Source: Scleroderma bovista
Taxonomy: Eukaryota; Basidiomycota; Agaricomycetes; Boletales; Sclerodermataceae
DNA length: 43,097 nucleotides
Assembly (NCBI GenBank): GCA_037178675.1
Contig: JAYMGJ010000496.1
Location: forward strand, 1-43,097
Direction of reading: 5' to 3'
Position numbers and translations under genes: made by a program. Within the stretch, counting starts at the first letter, position 1. Each line of letters starts with the position of its first letter. The notes beneath the pieces were generated by a model. The model searched no databases, was not told the origin of the DNA, and saw only the letters and a program-made list of their open reading frames with translations. This document shows, piece after piece, positions 10,872 through 21,734 of this stretch.

Positions 10872-13800
10872 CTATATGATAGTCAATGTATTAACTTCAC
10901 CTTTCAACACACCAGCAGAGTCCATGGGACAAGCAATAATACGACAAAATGATGCAACCCTCTGATATTCGTTGTGAGGAAGTTGCCTTAATAAAAGTGC
11001 ACTGAATGGCTGCTCCAGCCGTGTGAGCCATTGGTGAGTCGAGGCACCGTCAGTATCAACTGCAGGATGAAGTAAGTTTGGGTGCCATGGCCATATCAAG
11101 ACATATGGCACTCCTTTCTCCGTATTTTTGAGTCTCTCCGAAAGTGCAATATCGATAGGAGCCAGGCCTACTGCGTGAATTTGGTGGACATGAGTCGCAG
11201 TACTGGCATCCACTCGAATTAGAGTCATAGCTTTGATGCGGTGGACGATACACAGAATAATAAGCCTGAAGTTGGCGAATTTGGCAAGTGGCAAGTTGGA
11301 GAGCGCCTGGTGCATTTTGTGTGCAGATCTGAATAAGAAAAGTCTGCGAATTTTACGTGTGGAAGATGGTGTTGTGAGGTCTGGCAGAGACAGAGGAAGA
11401 GTTTCATATGGGGTAATAGTGGCAGGAAAGCAGCTGTGAAATGCTGATGATTGCCCAATCCAATCCAGGATTGATGTGTCGCCAGACTTTGAGATCACCT
11501 CTGCGAGTAGATGCCCAAGGGCATTCTCCGCAGATTCCCCATATAGGATGGGAATGTGGAGACTGAAGACTCCCAGAAGCGAATAGGCTATGTCTTCTGG
11601 GCGAGTGGTACAACGTGTGGATGCCTCGATCATGCATCATCTACCCCTGGATGGAAATGAGTGAGATGTCGCTTGGTGATGCCCGTCGCCTGTTCCAATT
11701 TGCCAAGTATGATGCTATCCTCCTTGTGGTTCGAGGAACTGTCCTGGTAAAGCGACCAATCCCGAGTGAAGAACAACATAGTATGGGGCACCAATAGTTC
11801 TTGAAGGGTCCAGCCACGCTTAAACCATTCACTACTGATCAGCCCACCCATTTCTGAAACATCAGCCAGGTGGACCAGAGTGAGAGCTGAGAGCTGGTAC
11901 CATGAAAACATGGAGCCTATCGCCTCTTGGAGTTCTGCGCTGCTTTCCTTGTCAATACAGCACGTATCACTCCAAGCCCACGAGTATCCATGTTGACAGC
12001 ATGCAAGACAGAAGGACTGCAGCTTCGAGATACCATCAGTGGGATCCAAGTCATAAATAAATCTCCCGTCAATGTCATGCAACAATGGTTCGAGCCTTCC
12101 CCACCGATGGGACAGTGTGACATACCGGAAATAGGTAGACACTGCTTGGCGGGTGCGAATGACTTGGGCGGGGGCATCCAGTGCTGAGGCAGATGACAGT
12201 AGTTGGCTGTATTCTCTGCTCTTCTCAAACCGTGCAATCTGCGAGTCTCTGTCACATAGCTTTCCAGTATGGGTGTCCAACAAGCGAAGGGGAAATCCCT
12301 TCAGGACGTCAAAAACAATGCCTCCAATGAAGTATTTGAACCTTGAACCAGAAGTTGGGCCAGTGGGACGTGATGATTGAGTACTTCCACCTCGCCCTTC
12401 GATTTTCAGCTGATGATAATTGGAGAGATATTTGAGAGACTCTACATGGTCAGGGTGACCTAGGGGACACAGTGCCAATGCTGCTTGTTCGAACTTGATG
12501 GCATTGTCCAGATCAGTCGGCATGGCTAGCTTGGTGAACCTCTCTGATAGATATTCTGCAAGTGGGGTAGAGTTGCAATGTGGCTCGTGCAATGGCCCCA
12601 ATCCTATCCAGAACTAGGGCAACATCTCCATCATTAACCAGGTCTTGAACATGAACAAGAAGGGTGTGGAGGCATAAGGCGTGATCAGGATGTGCCTCCT
12701 CAACATCCAAAATGTTTTCAAGTGTGCGGAACCTACTCTGAAGATCGGTAACAAGGTCGTGAAGGTATGTGGCACGGCCAGGACTCCCAGGTTTGTGGAA
12801 TGCCAATGCAGATCGCCCAAGTGAAATACATTCATCCAAGTCAGCTGTCATGTCAAGTTTCTGAACTCGCTTTCAGACCAAAAGAACGAGCTTGTCAACA
12901 GACTCAGCGTGGTCATGATGGCCCTGTGGATGGAGGTCCAATATAGCTCGGCGGAGGGAGATAAGCTCATCCAGGTCTGCTGCAGCCTCCACCCTCTCAA
13001 ATCAGGTGCTAAGACATCTCACCAACTGGTCAAGCGAGCTTAGCCAATTGGAATGACCCGCCGGACGGAGGTCCAACACTGATTGTTGCAGCGAAATTGC
13101 CTCATCGAGATCAGCATTCGCACCGAGTTTCAGGAACCTGTTCCTCAGGTCACATGCAAGGTTGTAGAGAGTGACAGCACAATTAGAGTGGCCTGGGGAA
13201 CAGAGCTCTAACACAGCTCAACCGAGTGTGATGGCCTGCTCCAAGTCTGCTATGGTACCCCATTTGTTGTACCGGTTGCTGAAGCAAACTGCGAGACTAT
13301 GGAGTGAGTCCAACCAATTTGGATGTCCCGGCGGATGGAGGTCCAATGCTGATTGATGCAGCGAAAATGCCTCATTGAGATCAGCATTCGCACCCAATTT
13401 CAGGAACCTCCTCCTCATGACATCTGCAAGGTTAAAGAGAGTGGCAGCACGACCAGAGTAGCCTGGGGAATGGAGCTCTAACGCAGTTCGACCAAGTGTA
13501 ATGGCCTGCTCCAAGTCTGCTATGGTACCCTGTTTGTTGTACTGGTTGCTGAAGCAAATTGCGTGACTATGGAGTGAGTCCGACCGCTTGGAATGACCCG
13601 GCGGACGGAGGTCCAATGCTGATTGATGCAGTGAGAGTGCCTCATCAAGATCACCATTCACACTGAGTTTCAGGAACCTGTTCCTCAGGTGATCTGCAAG
13701 GTTGCGAAGAGTGTTGGCACAACCAGAGTGGTCTGGGGAATGGAGCTCTAACACAATGCGACCGATTGTGATGGCCTGCTCCAAGTCTGCTATGGTACCA

Positions 13801-14066
13801 TGTTTGTCATACCGGCTACTGAAGCAAAATGCGAGACCATGGAGTGAGTTCGACCGATTGGAATGACCTGGTGGACAGAGGTTCAACGCTGATTGATGCA
13901 GCACAAAGGCCTCCTCTATCTCCGCAATGTCATGTGTCGCCAAGAATTTGTCACCCAGGGAGACTGCGAGATTGGAGAGTGCCATGGCCTGACCACTATC
14001 TCCTGGGGGATGACCTTCCAATTCTTTCTGTTCTTGGGCGATCTTGTCGTCCAATTCCGTCATCAT
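10872..14066 (-). pseudogene. TPR-HET heterokaryon-incompatibility-type protein, decayed
   Basis: The N-terminal half (14066 to about 12600) is a run of tetratricopeptide-type repeats built from units such as GTIADLEQAITLGRTALELH and ANADLDEAISLQQSVLDLRP. The C-terminal half carries a HET domain with its three signature blocks: YVTLSHRWG, YSWAWSDTCCIDKES and WFKRGWTLQELLVP, then a tail (RPEDIAYSLLGVF, ILYGESAENALGHLL) ending at 10872. In fungi HET proteins trigger cell death when unlike hyphae fuse; the TPR half would sense partners. The gene is broken: in-frame TGA at 13218-13220, 13002-13004, 12873-12875 and 11630-11632, all where the family has Arg; a frameshift near 12565; and a deletion of about 10 bp near 11620. 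The partial copy at 41917-43097 keeps CGA where this copy has TGA at 12873. Probably not functional. Confidence 0.8.
12990..14010 (-). repeat. 270-bp coding tandem repeat in TPR region
   Basis: The block starting GGATGTCCCGGCGGATGGAG or its variants recurs at 13051, 13321, 13591 and 13861, exactly 270 bp apart. Each unit encodes 90 residues, that is two TPR-like hairpins (GTIADLEQ... and NADLDEA...). The copies are similar enough at DNA level to recombine, so repeat number could differ among strains. Confidence 0.85.
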
Positions 14067-14180
14067 TTGTTTGGCTATTGCACATGGGGTGGAAGATCAC
14101 CGAAATTCACGGGCACCTGGTCTTTTAGGACACTAAGGTGAGATATTTGAAAGAGGAGCCTAAAATGAACTCACCAAAGG

Positions 14181-14670
14181 TGTAACGGTCTAACTTTTTA
14201 TCTTATCTAATCTGCGATTAGATGACATCTTATCTTATCGTATCGTAGTATCTTATCTAGTGCATCTTATCTGTAGGTCTGTCTAGACTACAGCCTCGTG
14301 CTGTACATGCTGTATCCCTTGATGTCATTAGCATAGCCTTTCCACAGGATGGCAGCTGTGTTCACTGCCTCGTACAGCATACAGCCTCATGGGTAGCCTC
14401 GCACAGGACACGTGTAGTATAGTATATATACCGTTGCAATCCAGCACCCGGAGGCTCTCCATTCGAGCTCTCTTTGGGTCTTTGCTCTAAGATCTCTAGT
14501 CCTATCCTCCTCAGAGTCTTTCGTGTGGTAGTTCTTTGGGTTGTTTGCCCTTAGGGTTGTCTCAAAAGGTTCCCTTTGTGAAACAAGAGGACAGTGGTTG
14601 GTTGGATGAGGAGGAGGTGAGCCTTCATTCAGGTCAGCGAGAACCTTAACAGAGGGAATGGGCTATTACA
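14181..14670 (+). mobile_element. Solo LTR, about 490 bp
   Basis: It starts TGTAACGGTC and ends GGGCTATTACA, giving a 5-bp TGTAA/TTACA terminal inverted repeat. An internal TATA box (GTATATATACC) lies at 14424-14434, followed by a pyrimidine-rich presumed R/U5. The U3 part contains several TCTTATCT repeats (14201-14275). No internal gag-pol region is adjacent. The flanking pentamers (AAAGG and GATGG) do not match, so either the 3' limit is slightly off or the duplication has decayed. It lies about 115 bp upstream of the TPR-HET start. Confidence 0.6.
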
Positions 14671-15042
14671 GATGGACCGAAGACCTGTGATGGGATTCGT
14701 AATATGTAATTAAATGCAAGCCCTCAAGTACGGCGAGGAAAGGGTACAAGAAAGACTTCGCACCAGTTGGACAAGTAATTCAAGGTAGTGTCTGGAAACG
14801 AGAGCAATGAGCACAATGGGGAAATGGATGGGTGGCAGTGGACACAAATGTGTGGGACCATCCACAGCATGTTGGCACTGGTGTGGGTTACTCGCATGTG
14901 ATCAGTGGTATTGCCTCAGGATACCACCGTGTGGTGTATTCTTGCCATCCAGCTATGCTGCAGACTACATCAGGCAGCTTGCCTCAAAGCCATCGAGATT
15001 CGAGACAAAGAGGTGTTGATCACAGACACATACACACCACCA
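14671..15042. other. No gene recognised
   Basis: Overlapping open stretches exist at 14807-15042 in three frames, without motif, intron structure or family resemblance. I see nothing else here. Confidence 0.4.
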
Positions 15043-15460
15043 TATGGAGGTCGGGACTGTCATGCTAAGACGGAAGCCAGCCATTGACCATATATATGTT
15101 GTAAATTAACCAGCACGTGTTACTAGGTACTTAGGCGTGTGACCGCGCGGCTTACATAAGCCTTCCTAGCACACATACACAGTAGTATTTTCCTATTAGT
15201 CCCTCAGTAGCTTGAACATCTACTGAGGGTAAGTAGTCCTTTACACATTCCTTTTACACATACTAACTTGTAGTAGTTACTACAGGTACTTCTCTAATAA
15301 CAGTAGCTTGAACATCTACTGAGGTTACTACAGGGTTACCAACTTCCTACCACAGCTTCTGTCCTCTAGGTCCACTGCAGCAACCCCCCAACACACTTTT
15401 TTCAAGAATATAGTCAACTTTCACACCAGGACTCCGGATACTGTGTGATGTAGGATGTGA
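15043..15460 (-). repeat. Repeat 'E', copy 2 (interrupted)
   Basis: The minus strand of 15408-15460 and of 15043-15096 together match the continuous plus-strand segment 35904-36005 almost base for base (TCACATCCTACATCAC at one end, GTCCCGACCTCCATA at the other). In this copy the match is split by a 311-bp insertion at 15097-15407. Similarity stops on both sides at the same points, so E is about 100 bp long, perhaps the end of a larger element. Confidence 0.85.
15097..15407 (+). mobile_element. LTR-like insertion of 311 bp with ATATA target duplication
   Basis: The insertion limits come from comparing the split E copy with the unbroken one at 35904-36005: ATATA occurs immediately before 15097 and immediately after 15407 but only once in the empty version. 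The insert begins TGTTGTAAATTAACC, as Copia-type LTRs often do, has a possible promoter near 15150 (CTTACATAAG), and holds two copies of a palindrome, CCCTCAGTAG-9 nt-CTACTGAGGG at 15201-15229 and a shorter one at 15301-15324. A diverged copy lies in inverted orientation at about 19919-20197. The last bases (TTCAAGA) do not give a canonical CA end, so the solo-LTR reading is likely but not certain. Confidence 0.6.
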
Positions 15461-16118
15461 TATTGTTAATAAAACCCGTGTAGCTGGGCGCTGTTCCTCA
15501 TTATCATCTAGCAGGCCTGGGTCACTCGATTTCGAACACTTTGGGTGAGTCTTGTGCTCTTGAGTGCTTTCGCTGCATTCTGATGTTTTCCGGCCTGTTT
15601 GCGTGTTGTTCCCAATACCTGGTGCATCCGCTCTTGCACTCGACACATCTGTGTGGTATCCGAGTCCGTTCTGCTGTTCTGTGTGCTCTCTTGCACTTCC
15701 AGCAGGTGAGTTTGACAGTTCTGGTGCTTTCTGGTGTGTTTCTAGGTGTTTTCGCGCTGTTTTCAACATGCACCCACTCGATTTGTCTGCGATCTCTGGA
15801 GTGGGTCAAGTGCACCCTCTTGTGCCTCCAGCACTCGCATTCATGTACCCCCAGCCACATAGACTTAGATTTCCCCTTTTTACATGATCCAATCGAACAA
15901 AGAATAAAAACACCCATGCTATCTAAGCCATCTGTGTGTTTAACACCACCAGCGGTTGAAGCTGTAATGACTTGTATTTGCAACCAAGTAACAAGAAAGT
16001 AGGTAATAGTACATTAATGGCAGCAACTACACACCAAAGGTCCAAAGTGTTGAATGCACAACGACATATCAAGATGTCCCAAAGCGCCTCTAAAACCAGA
16101 ACCAGCACCAATGTTGTG
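15461..16118. other. Composition-biased segment, no gene recognised
   Basis: Overlapping open frames of about 100-150 codons exist on both strands at 15508-16002, which points to biased composition (CTTGTGCTCTTGAGTG-like sequence) rather than a gene. There is no domain and no convincing exon structure. It lies just downstream of the alpha-kinase stop. Confidence 0.4.
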
Positions 16119-16717
16119 CTAAAACTCATCAAGTGCGAAACCAGGCCATCTACAGTAGGCATTGCAAACATGTTGTTCCTTGAAAATTTCGACTGTCCCC
16201 TCCAAATTTCCTTCTCCAAACAACGAAGTGTCATCCATAGTATTCACGGATCTATATAAATTATAAGCATCGGCTGCATGTGTGGAAGTATAATACCATG
16301 AAGAACGTACGGATGTGTCAAGATTTGAGGGTCCGTGAGAAGTTGATCAATACCTATTAATCATCAGATCAGACAATTTTGGGAGCTAAGTCATTCCTCT
16401 CACCTTGGAAATCAGATATAAATGCCAACCCACCGGTCTTCACATACTGTACATGCTGTGCGAAGGAGAAAAAGAGTGCCAGTTCACATCCTTCTTTGTC
16501 AGGATCCAAGAGAGGGGTGGCACTCGAGTTGTGGATATACTTGATAAAATTGTTGTTCCCGCCCTCAATGAATTCCTCAATGAAGAATGCAGTGTGTATG
16601 GACCCGACCTTTGAATACCTTGTTACTCCCGGTGTGTATGACAGTGCTAATCCTGCATTGACGAAGCGTACATGAGGGATGTCGAATGGAGGAGGGGCAG
16701 GGTATGCCACCACAGAC

Positions 16718-16767
16718 CTATCAATAACATCATAAGCAAGCTCGAGTGAAGAAAAGATACAACAGAC
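16718..16767 (-). other. Intron made of a tandem duplication (50 bp)
   Basis: On the minus strand the exon ends ...TTCATTGATAG. The next 50 nt start GTCTGTTG and end GTTATTGATAG, and the following exon starts GTCTGTGG. The 50-nt block is an imperfect tandem copy carrying an AGGT site at each end. Removing it as a GT-AG intron joins YDFIDR to SVVAYPAPP in frame inside the kinase domain; keeping it shifts the frame. Confidence 0.75.
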
Positions 16768-18454
16768 CTATCAATGAAGTCATAAGTAAGCTTGAGGAGA
16801 CATTTTGCCCAGTACATGACATTTGCCTCATAAAACAATTTCTGCATCTCATCCACAAGTGAGTAACGACCAATCTTAGATAGAAATTTTTGGATCTTGG
16901 TGGTGTCATCCAAGGCTGGGACGTTTGAGGGGGCCTTACCACTAGTATTGACATAAAAGAAAGGTTGTTTCACTACGACATACTGGCGTGACATAGAGGC
17001 CTCGAGGCCTGTTGCTGTAGGAGAAGTTGATGTGAGCGTCAGCCACCCAGGGTGCACAGTTTTGAATGCTCCGATGCCAATAAGATTGGTGTGTGATCCA
17101 TCAATGGTCAGCTGACCAATGGTTGACTGTGCCACACTGATGGTAAATGAATAGTTCTTCTCGCTAAGCATGGTCTCCAGAGACGGTGTAGGGATAGAAT
17201 AAAAGTGGATGTTCTCATTTTGCTGGTTAAAGACTATAATATGTTTCAGTGTGTCGAAAGATAAGACAGGATATAAATGAATACCTCATTCAACATCCCA
17301 ATCAGCACCGCCTCCAACTTTCAGGCCTTCATGCAGTTGCTCAGTGTCCGGGGAAGAAAAGACAGTTTGTGGAGCATTGATCCTCTTCCGAGGTGGTGAT
17401 ACGGTGATAGCACGTAGCAGATGTGGGTTGGGATTGGGACTAACTGTTCACTCGTGTGGGCGGCGTTTCAGGTTCGGTGTTGTGGCAGATCTGATGCCAC
17501 TGTGCAACAGACTACTAGTACCCTGGCTAACAAGTATTTGCGCCGAGTCCGCACTTGACAATAAAGCAATAGAAGCCGGATTTGTGGGTACATGTGGGTG
17601 AACTCCGGTGGCAGAGGTATCACTGATGTGGCTAGAGGGGGGAGGACGTCAGTGAACTACAGTAGCAGAGGTATTGACGTGGCTGGTGGCGGTGGGAGTG
17701 CGGTACCAGTGAACTTCGACATTGGAGGTGTTGATGTGGCCAGAGTTAACGGTGGCCACAGATGGCAAAGTAGTAGAAGTGGGATGGCGGGAGGGATGGT
17801 GGGAGGAGTCGGGAGTGCAGTACTGGCGAACTTCAGTGATCTCAGTGGAAGACTGAGACTCTGCCTGGAAATGTGTCGCATTAGCCTTTGGTCATGTAAA
17901 TTTCGGTGGCCTACTCACAGCATCGTTTGAGTCCTGCCACGTCTCGAAATCGTTCCACTGTTTCTCACTGACAACCACAATAAGGCCAAATTGTTTGGGC
18001 TTGAATTGTGATTTCGTGCCCTTGTGTGAAGCTTGTAGGCACTGATTGTAGAAATATGGGACATTAGTGGGGTGAGTAGCAAGGTCCACCCATTTTGAAT
18101 TGCAAACAATAAACTCATCTGGTCGCCAGATAAATGTGCCACCATATAGTCGAAGTTTGGGCAGAACGTTGTCCAGGGCAATCTTAATAAGTCCGGGTGC
18201 ATCAATGCGTGCATCAATATCCTTTTTACCTTCGCATATACTCTAGTAGACCAATGAAGCATTAGTATGAATTTAATGCTGTAGGAAAAAGTGCTTTACC
18301 CCAATCATTGTGCCATGGATCTTGCGGCGTGGTCCCCCCTTGTGGACTGCTGTAATCTCTAACGAAATCGTCTCTGTGGGGGGGGGGGGTGCATATGCCA
18401 TTTGGGCCCAGTGCTGACGTTCTGCAGCATAAGCACCATGCGAAGATGAATAAC

Positions 18455-18514
18455 CTGAGTTGGGGATTGATTAGTTGACATTCTGCAGCGTGAACACTAT
18501 AGAAAAAAAATAAC
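18455..18514 (-). other. Intron resembling its downstream exon (60 bp)
   Basis: On the minus strand the intron starts GTTATTTTTTTTC and ends CCCCAACTCAG. The downstream exon starts GTTATTCATCTTC. Both continue into GCTGCAGAA-GTCA at matching distances, so the intron is a diverged copy of about the first 40 nt of the exon. A branch-point-like CTAAT lies near its 3' end. Splicing it joins GPSIPSG to YSSSHGAYAAERQ in frame. Confidence 0.65.
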
Positions 18515-19157
18515 CTGAGGGTATTGATGGCCCTGCCTGAGCATTTGATACACCGTGATTTTGCCATGATGAAGGGATCCGAACATCAGGGCCGATCCCA
18601 GGATTTTGCGAAGGTGGAAATGGTATATAGTAACCCGCAGGAGGAGCAAGCACTGGACCAGTACTACCACCCATGGCAATGACAGGCAGAGGTGGATGGG
18701 GTCCAGCTACCACATGATATGCCAACTGGTCAATCATGAGTTATCATAGTAATACTGGTGGCATACCTTTCCTCTGTGCAACGTTGACGGACTGAGCGAT
18801 TGCACGTTTATCAGGAAGAGGTGTTCGACTGGATCCCAATTCGATTTGAGGTTGTGCGGGAATGGGCTGCACATGTCTGCCTGCATTCAAAGTTACTTAT
18901 GTAAGCCAGCTTGTCCAGAGTCCAGACAAAAGATAGTTACTGGTTGGGCAAACATGTGTGGCAGCCTTCTTCTGGTAATGACCTAGGCACGCTCCACATA
19001 CCTGGTGCCCAGTTTTGCCAGGGTTGACCGTGGCAACGTAATGACAGGGCTCCCCCTTCCAAATTGGAGCTCTACAGGCAGGGCAATCGCAAACCCTATC
19101 TTCGTTGGCAATGGCATCTTCCATATACTGCAAGACCAATTCATGTAATTCTGGCAT

Positions 19158-19918
19158 GAGGAAAGGGGCAGGGAGTCAGGGATGCAGCAAGAGAGACTGG
19201 AATGTACGATCTTATATACAAGAATTTTTGAGAAATATTCCTTCAATCTCTGTGCGCTGATGCCCTATCATTGTTGGCTGATGCCTGCCTAGCTCTGTGA
19301 GTTGCAGCTATCCACCTCTTCATGGGCTGGGACATGTGGAATCCTTTCTTCCGGACTGGTTGTCTGTCAAATTATGTGAATGCACATTACCCTTTCTGCA
19401 CCTCTGCATGGGGGTGGGACACACCTTCCGGACCGGTTATCTGTCAAATTATGTTAATTAGCGTTACCCTTTCATTACCCCACAACATGTGGACCTTATC
19501 ATTGGCACATGGTTTTTATCTGTCAGTGAATTTTAGAGAGGCTCGTACTAATAAAGTCAAGAAGGTGATATGGCGTACACACTTGGTATTTCACAGAACT
19601 GTCACAGAACAATAGAGATGTTCAATCCACGTTGTGGTCCTACACGTAAGATTTTCAGACAGGAGACTTCTGTACTTAATCAGTCCAGTGAAGCATAACA
19701 CATTGCAATCTCCAACCTTGTGGATTTAAAATTCCTTCGTGTGTTTGAAATGATAAGGCCTTGAGGTTAACCTCACTGCCTGTGTGCCAAGGAAATACTC
19801 AATACACATTGTGATCTCATGCATAAAATTGTCAAACAGGAGACTTCTGTACTCAATTGGTTCAGTGACACATAACACGTTCAAACCTTGTCTGTGAAGT
19901 GATGTCATTTCTATAGAA
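19158..19918. repeat. Two sets of diverged direct repeats, no gene
   Basis: The first set, about 19321-19480, is two copies of a unit of about 85 bp containing TTCCGGACTGGTTGTCTGTC or its variant and GTCAAATTATGT. The second, about 19620-19890, is two copies 177 bp apart sharing CAGGAGACTTCTGTACT and a following ACATAACAC block. No open frame or terminal motif accompanies them. The alpha-kinase promoter should lie in the first 100 bp next to 19157. Confidence 0.6.
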
Positions 19919-20197
19919 AGGTGGTGGTCTGCACAGGGAAGGTCTAGCCTAAAGAGAGGGGAGAAGGAGAGCTGTAGGATAACCTCAGTAGTCTGGCAAG
20001 CTACTATATATTAGTATGTACCTGTAGGATAACTACAAGGTATCAGTAAGTGTATGTGGTGGTTAGTAGATGGTACTCACCCTCAGTAGTCTGGCAAGCT
20101 ACTGAGGGAACTATGGTACTTGGAACTCTACTCTAGTGCGATGCATGCTTATGTAAGTATGTAAACAAACCATAACAGTCTGTTTATAACTCCAACA
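19919..20197 (-). mobile_element. LTR-like copy inverted relative to 15097-15407
   Basis: The reverse complement begins TGTTGGAGTTATAAACAG at 20197 and follows the 15097 insertion through CTTACATAAG, CCCTCAGTAGCTTG...CTACTGAGGG, CTTGTAGTTATCCTACAGG and a second shorter palindrome. The palindrome arms are perfectly kept (20089-20117) while the loops differ. The 3' limit is uncertain and no target duplication was found. It lies 122 bp upstream of the integrase start. Confidence 0.55.
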
Positions 20198-20318
20198 ATT
20201 TCTCGGGATGCTGGCTGCAAATTTCAAATAAGTAGTACGTGGTCCACTCCATTTCTGAGCTTAAAGGTCCTGCCTGATGGTCCTCCAGACTAGTAGACTC
20301 AGCAGGCAAGTTCAAGCA

Positions 20319-21713
20319 ATGCCAAACCAGAACAAGCCCAATTGTATGTGATACCGCCTATGCAATACTACCTGCAGTCGCAACTAAACATCTTGCAGCT
20401 CCACTGGAGGAAATCATGCCACATATCCTTTGGCTGTGGAAAATGTGCCTGTCCAATAAGGAGATGCTTGAAGAGGTCCAAAAACATATGGACACGACAC
20501 AGTATGGGCTTGGGTAGGTCATTATGTAACATTAAAGTATCTGACCTCATATCATATAATATTAGTATGAGCAAATTTCGTGAGATCTGGAAGACTCTGG
20601 GACTCCAGTGGACTCGGCAGCAAGGTCATACAGTCAAAACCATTCAAGATGCCATGATAAACCTGCATGCTATGTATCCAAATGCTGGTTCCCGGGAGAT
20701 GGTAAACTTGTTATTCCACGAACACAACATGAGTGTTGCACGGTAAATATATTTCATTTCTAATTCTACAGTTCATGGCTAAGTACGAACCACAGCAGTG
20801 TGGTGATGTCATACTTTGCAACTTACGAACCCGACCTTGTTCTTCAATGCAAAGCTCACTGGCTCCAGAGACATCGCTTTTGGTCAGCTGGAGTGAACGA
20901 TTTGTGGGCTATTGATCAACATGACAAGTGGTTAAGGTTTGGCCTAGGCTTGCACACAGGCATCGAGCCATTTTCTGGCCGAATCATGTGTATTCGGGTT
21001 TGGCATTCTAACAGGAATCCCCAGCTCATACTTAGCTACTATCTTGATGTGGTAGAAGAACTACAACGTAGGTCTGTGTCACATTTAAACGAAAAAACTC
21101 AACTGGCTTGCAGACATTCCATTGGTGACTCAAAGTGATCCAGGGACAGAAAACTTTGGCATTGCAAATGTGCAAACAATGCTATGACAATGGCATGACC
21201 CGACTTTACATGGAACCCTCCAGCATCGGTGGATGCGTGAAAAAAAGAACGTCAAGCCTGAGATAACATGGTCTCAACTTCGACGACGGTTCACTCCTGG
21301 GTTCAAAAATATCCTTGACTATGGTGTAACCTCGGGATGGTATGACACCGACAATACTTTTCAAGTGTAAGTCTTGTTTTTGCCTATTATTTTTCATTGT
21401 GTAGTATATCTCTCACAACAAATGACTACAGAATGATATTCCGTTGGGTTTTCATCCCTTGGCTGCAGCAAGAGCTAAATGCATACCAAGATCGCATCAA
21501 TAACACCACCAAACGCCATGACCGAAATAAGGTGAGTTACTCAAGCAGCTGTCCGTCGTCTCGTACTCTGACATAAGTTGGTGGCCAGGTCCTTCCTCAA
21601 GGCATTGCAAATCATATATTCCAATCACCTGAAGATTTCGGAGCACTTGATTTCAAGGTAAACAGTTCAGATCAGTTCTAATAGGTGTTCTCATTTAAAT
21701 CCCACCCAGGTTA
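20319..21713 (+). pseudogene. Integrase-core (DDE/RVE-like) protein, 5' part of a twice-interrupted gene
   Basis: The ATG at 20319 (MPNQNK) opens exons 20319-20343, 20399-20513, 20566-20742, 20796-21067, 21114-21366, 21432-21531, 21589-21657 and 21710-21713, with introns of 46-65 nt. The integrase core shows FWSAGVNDLWAIDQHDKW (Asp146) and LVTQSDPGTENFGI (Asp205), then RWVFIPWLQQEL and SPEDFGALDFKV. Known: such proteins are abundant, probably transposon-derived, in Agaricomycetes. The frame continues only after removing the element at 21714-28284 (into 28287-28429) and then the one at 28430-35216 (into 35219-35420 and 35471-35712). The joined coding sequence is 1602 nt, 534 codons with the stop, with every junction in frame. 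One lesion remains: TGA at 21185-21187 (codon 221, ML-stop-QW, expected Arg). Confidence 0.85.
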
Positions 21714-21734
21714 CATCAGCAATTTGACAAGTGT
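21714..21734 (+). repeat. Left terminal inverted repeat of Plavaka element
   Basis: Reads CATCAGCAATTTGACAAGTG and pairs with the reverse complement of 28264-28284 with two mismatches. Its first nine bases are shared with the ends of the second element at 28430-35216. Confidence 0.9.

Larger units (their letters stand above)
16119..19157 (-). pseudogene. Fungal alpha-kinase-domain protein
   Basis: Start MPELHELVLQYMEDAI at 19157. A Cys/His-rich N-terminal module (CDCPACRAPIW, GHQVCGACLGHY) precedes a proline-rich linker, a conserved middle domain (GGTFIWRPDEFIVCNSKW) and a low-complexity Ser/Thr stretch. The alpha-kinase domain follows: IGIGAFKTVHPGWLTL, the probable ATP lysine in YVVVKQPF, AFFIEEFIEG, QHVQYVKTGGLAFISDFQ, and the C-terminal zinc-binding HVCNAYC. 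It would act as an atypical Ser/Thr kinase; substrates are unknown. Family members are numerous in Agaricomycetes. Three in-frame TGA codons sit in or beside the linker (17649-17651, 17448-17450, 17286-17288). The kinase domain itself reads through, apart from an unresolved one-base mismatch at the last short intron near 16274-16310. The intron near 18740 also does not splice cleanly by eye. The gene is probably inactive, or shortened at the linker. Confidence 0.75.

Noticed and set aside
14807..15068. Possible transposase fragment (VAVDTNVWDHPQHVG)
   Set aside because: Only a vague likeness, no neighbouring exon or catalytic motif.
15508..16002. Gene of about 150 codons on either strand next to the alpha-kinase
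   Set aside because: Overlapping frames on both strands, no motif, biased composition.
15097..20197. Large transposon with long inverted ends carrying the alpha-kinase gene
   Set aside because: The left 'end' is a self-contained 311-bp insertion: repeat E resumes directly after 15407. The two sequences are separate inverted copies.
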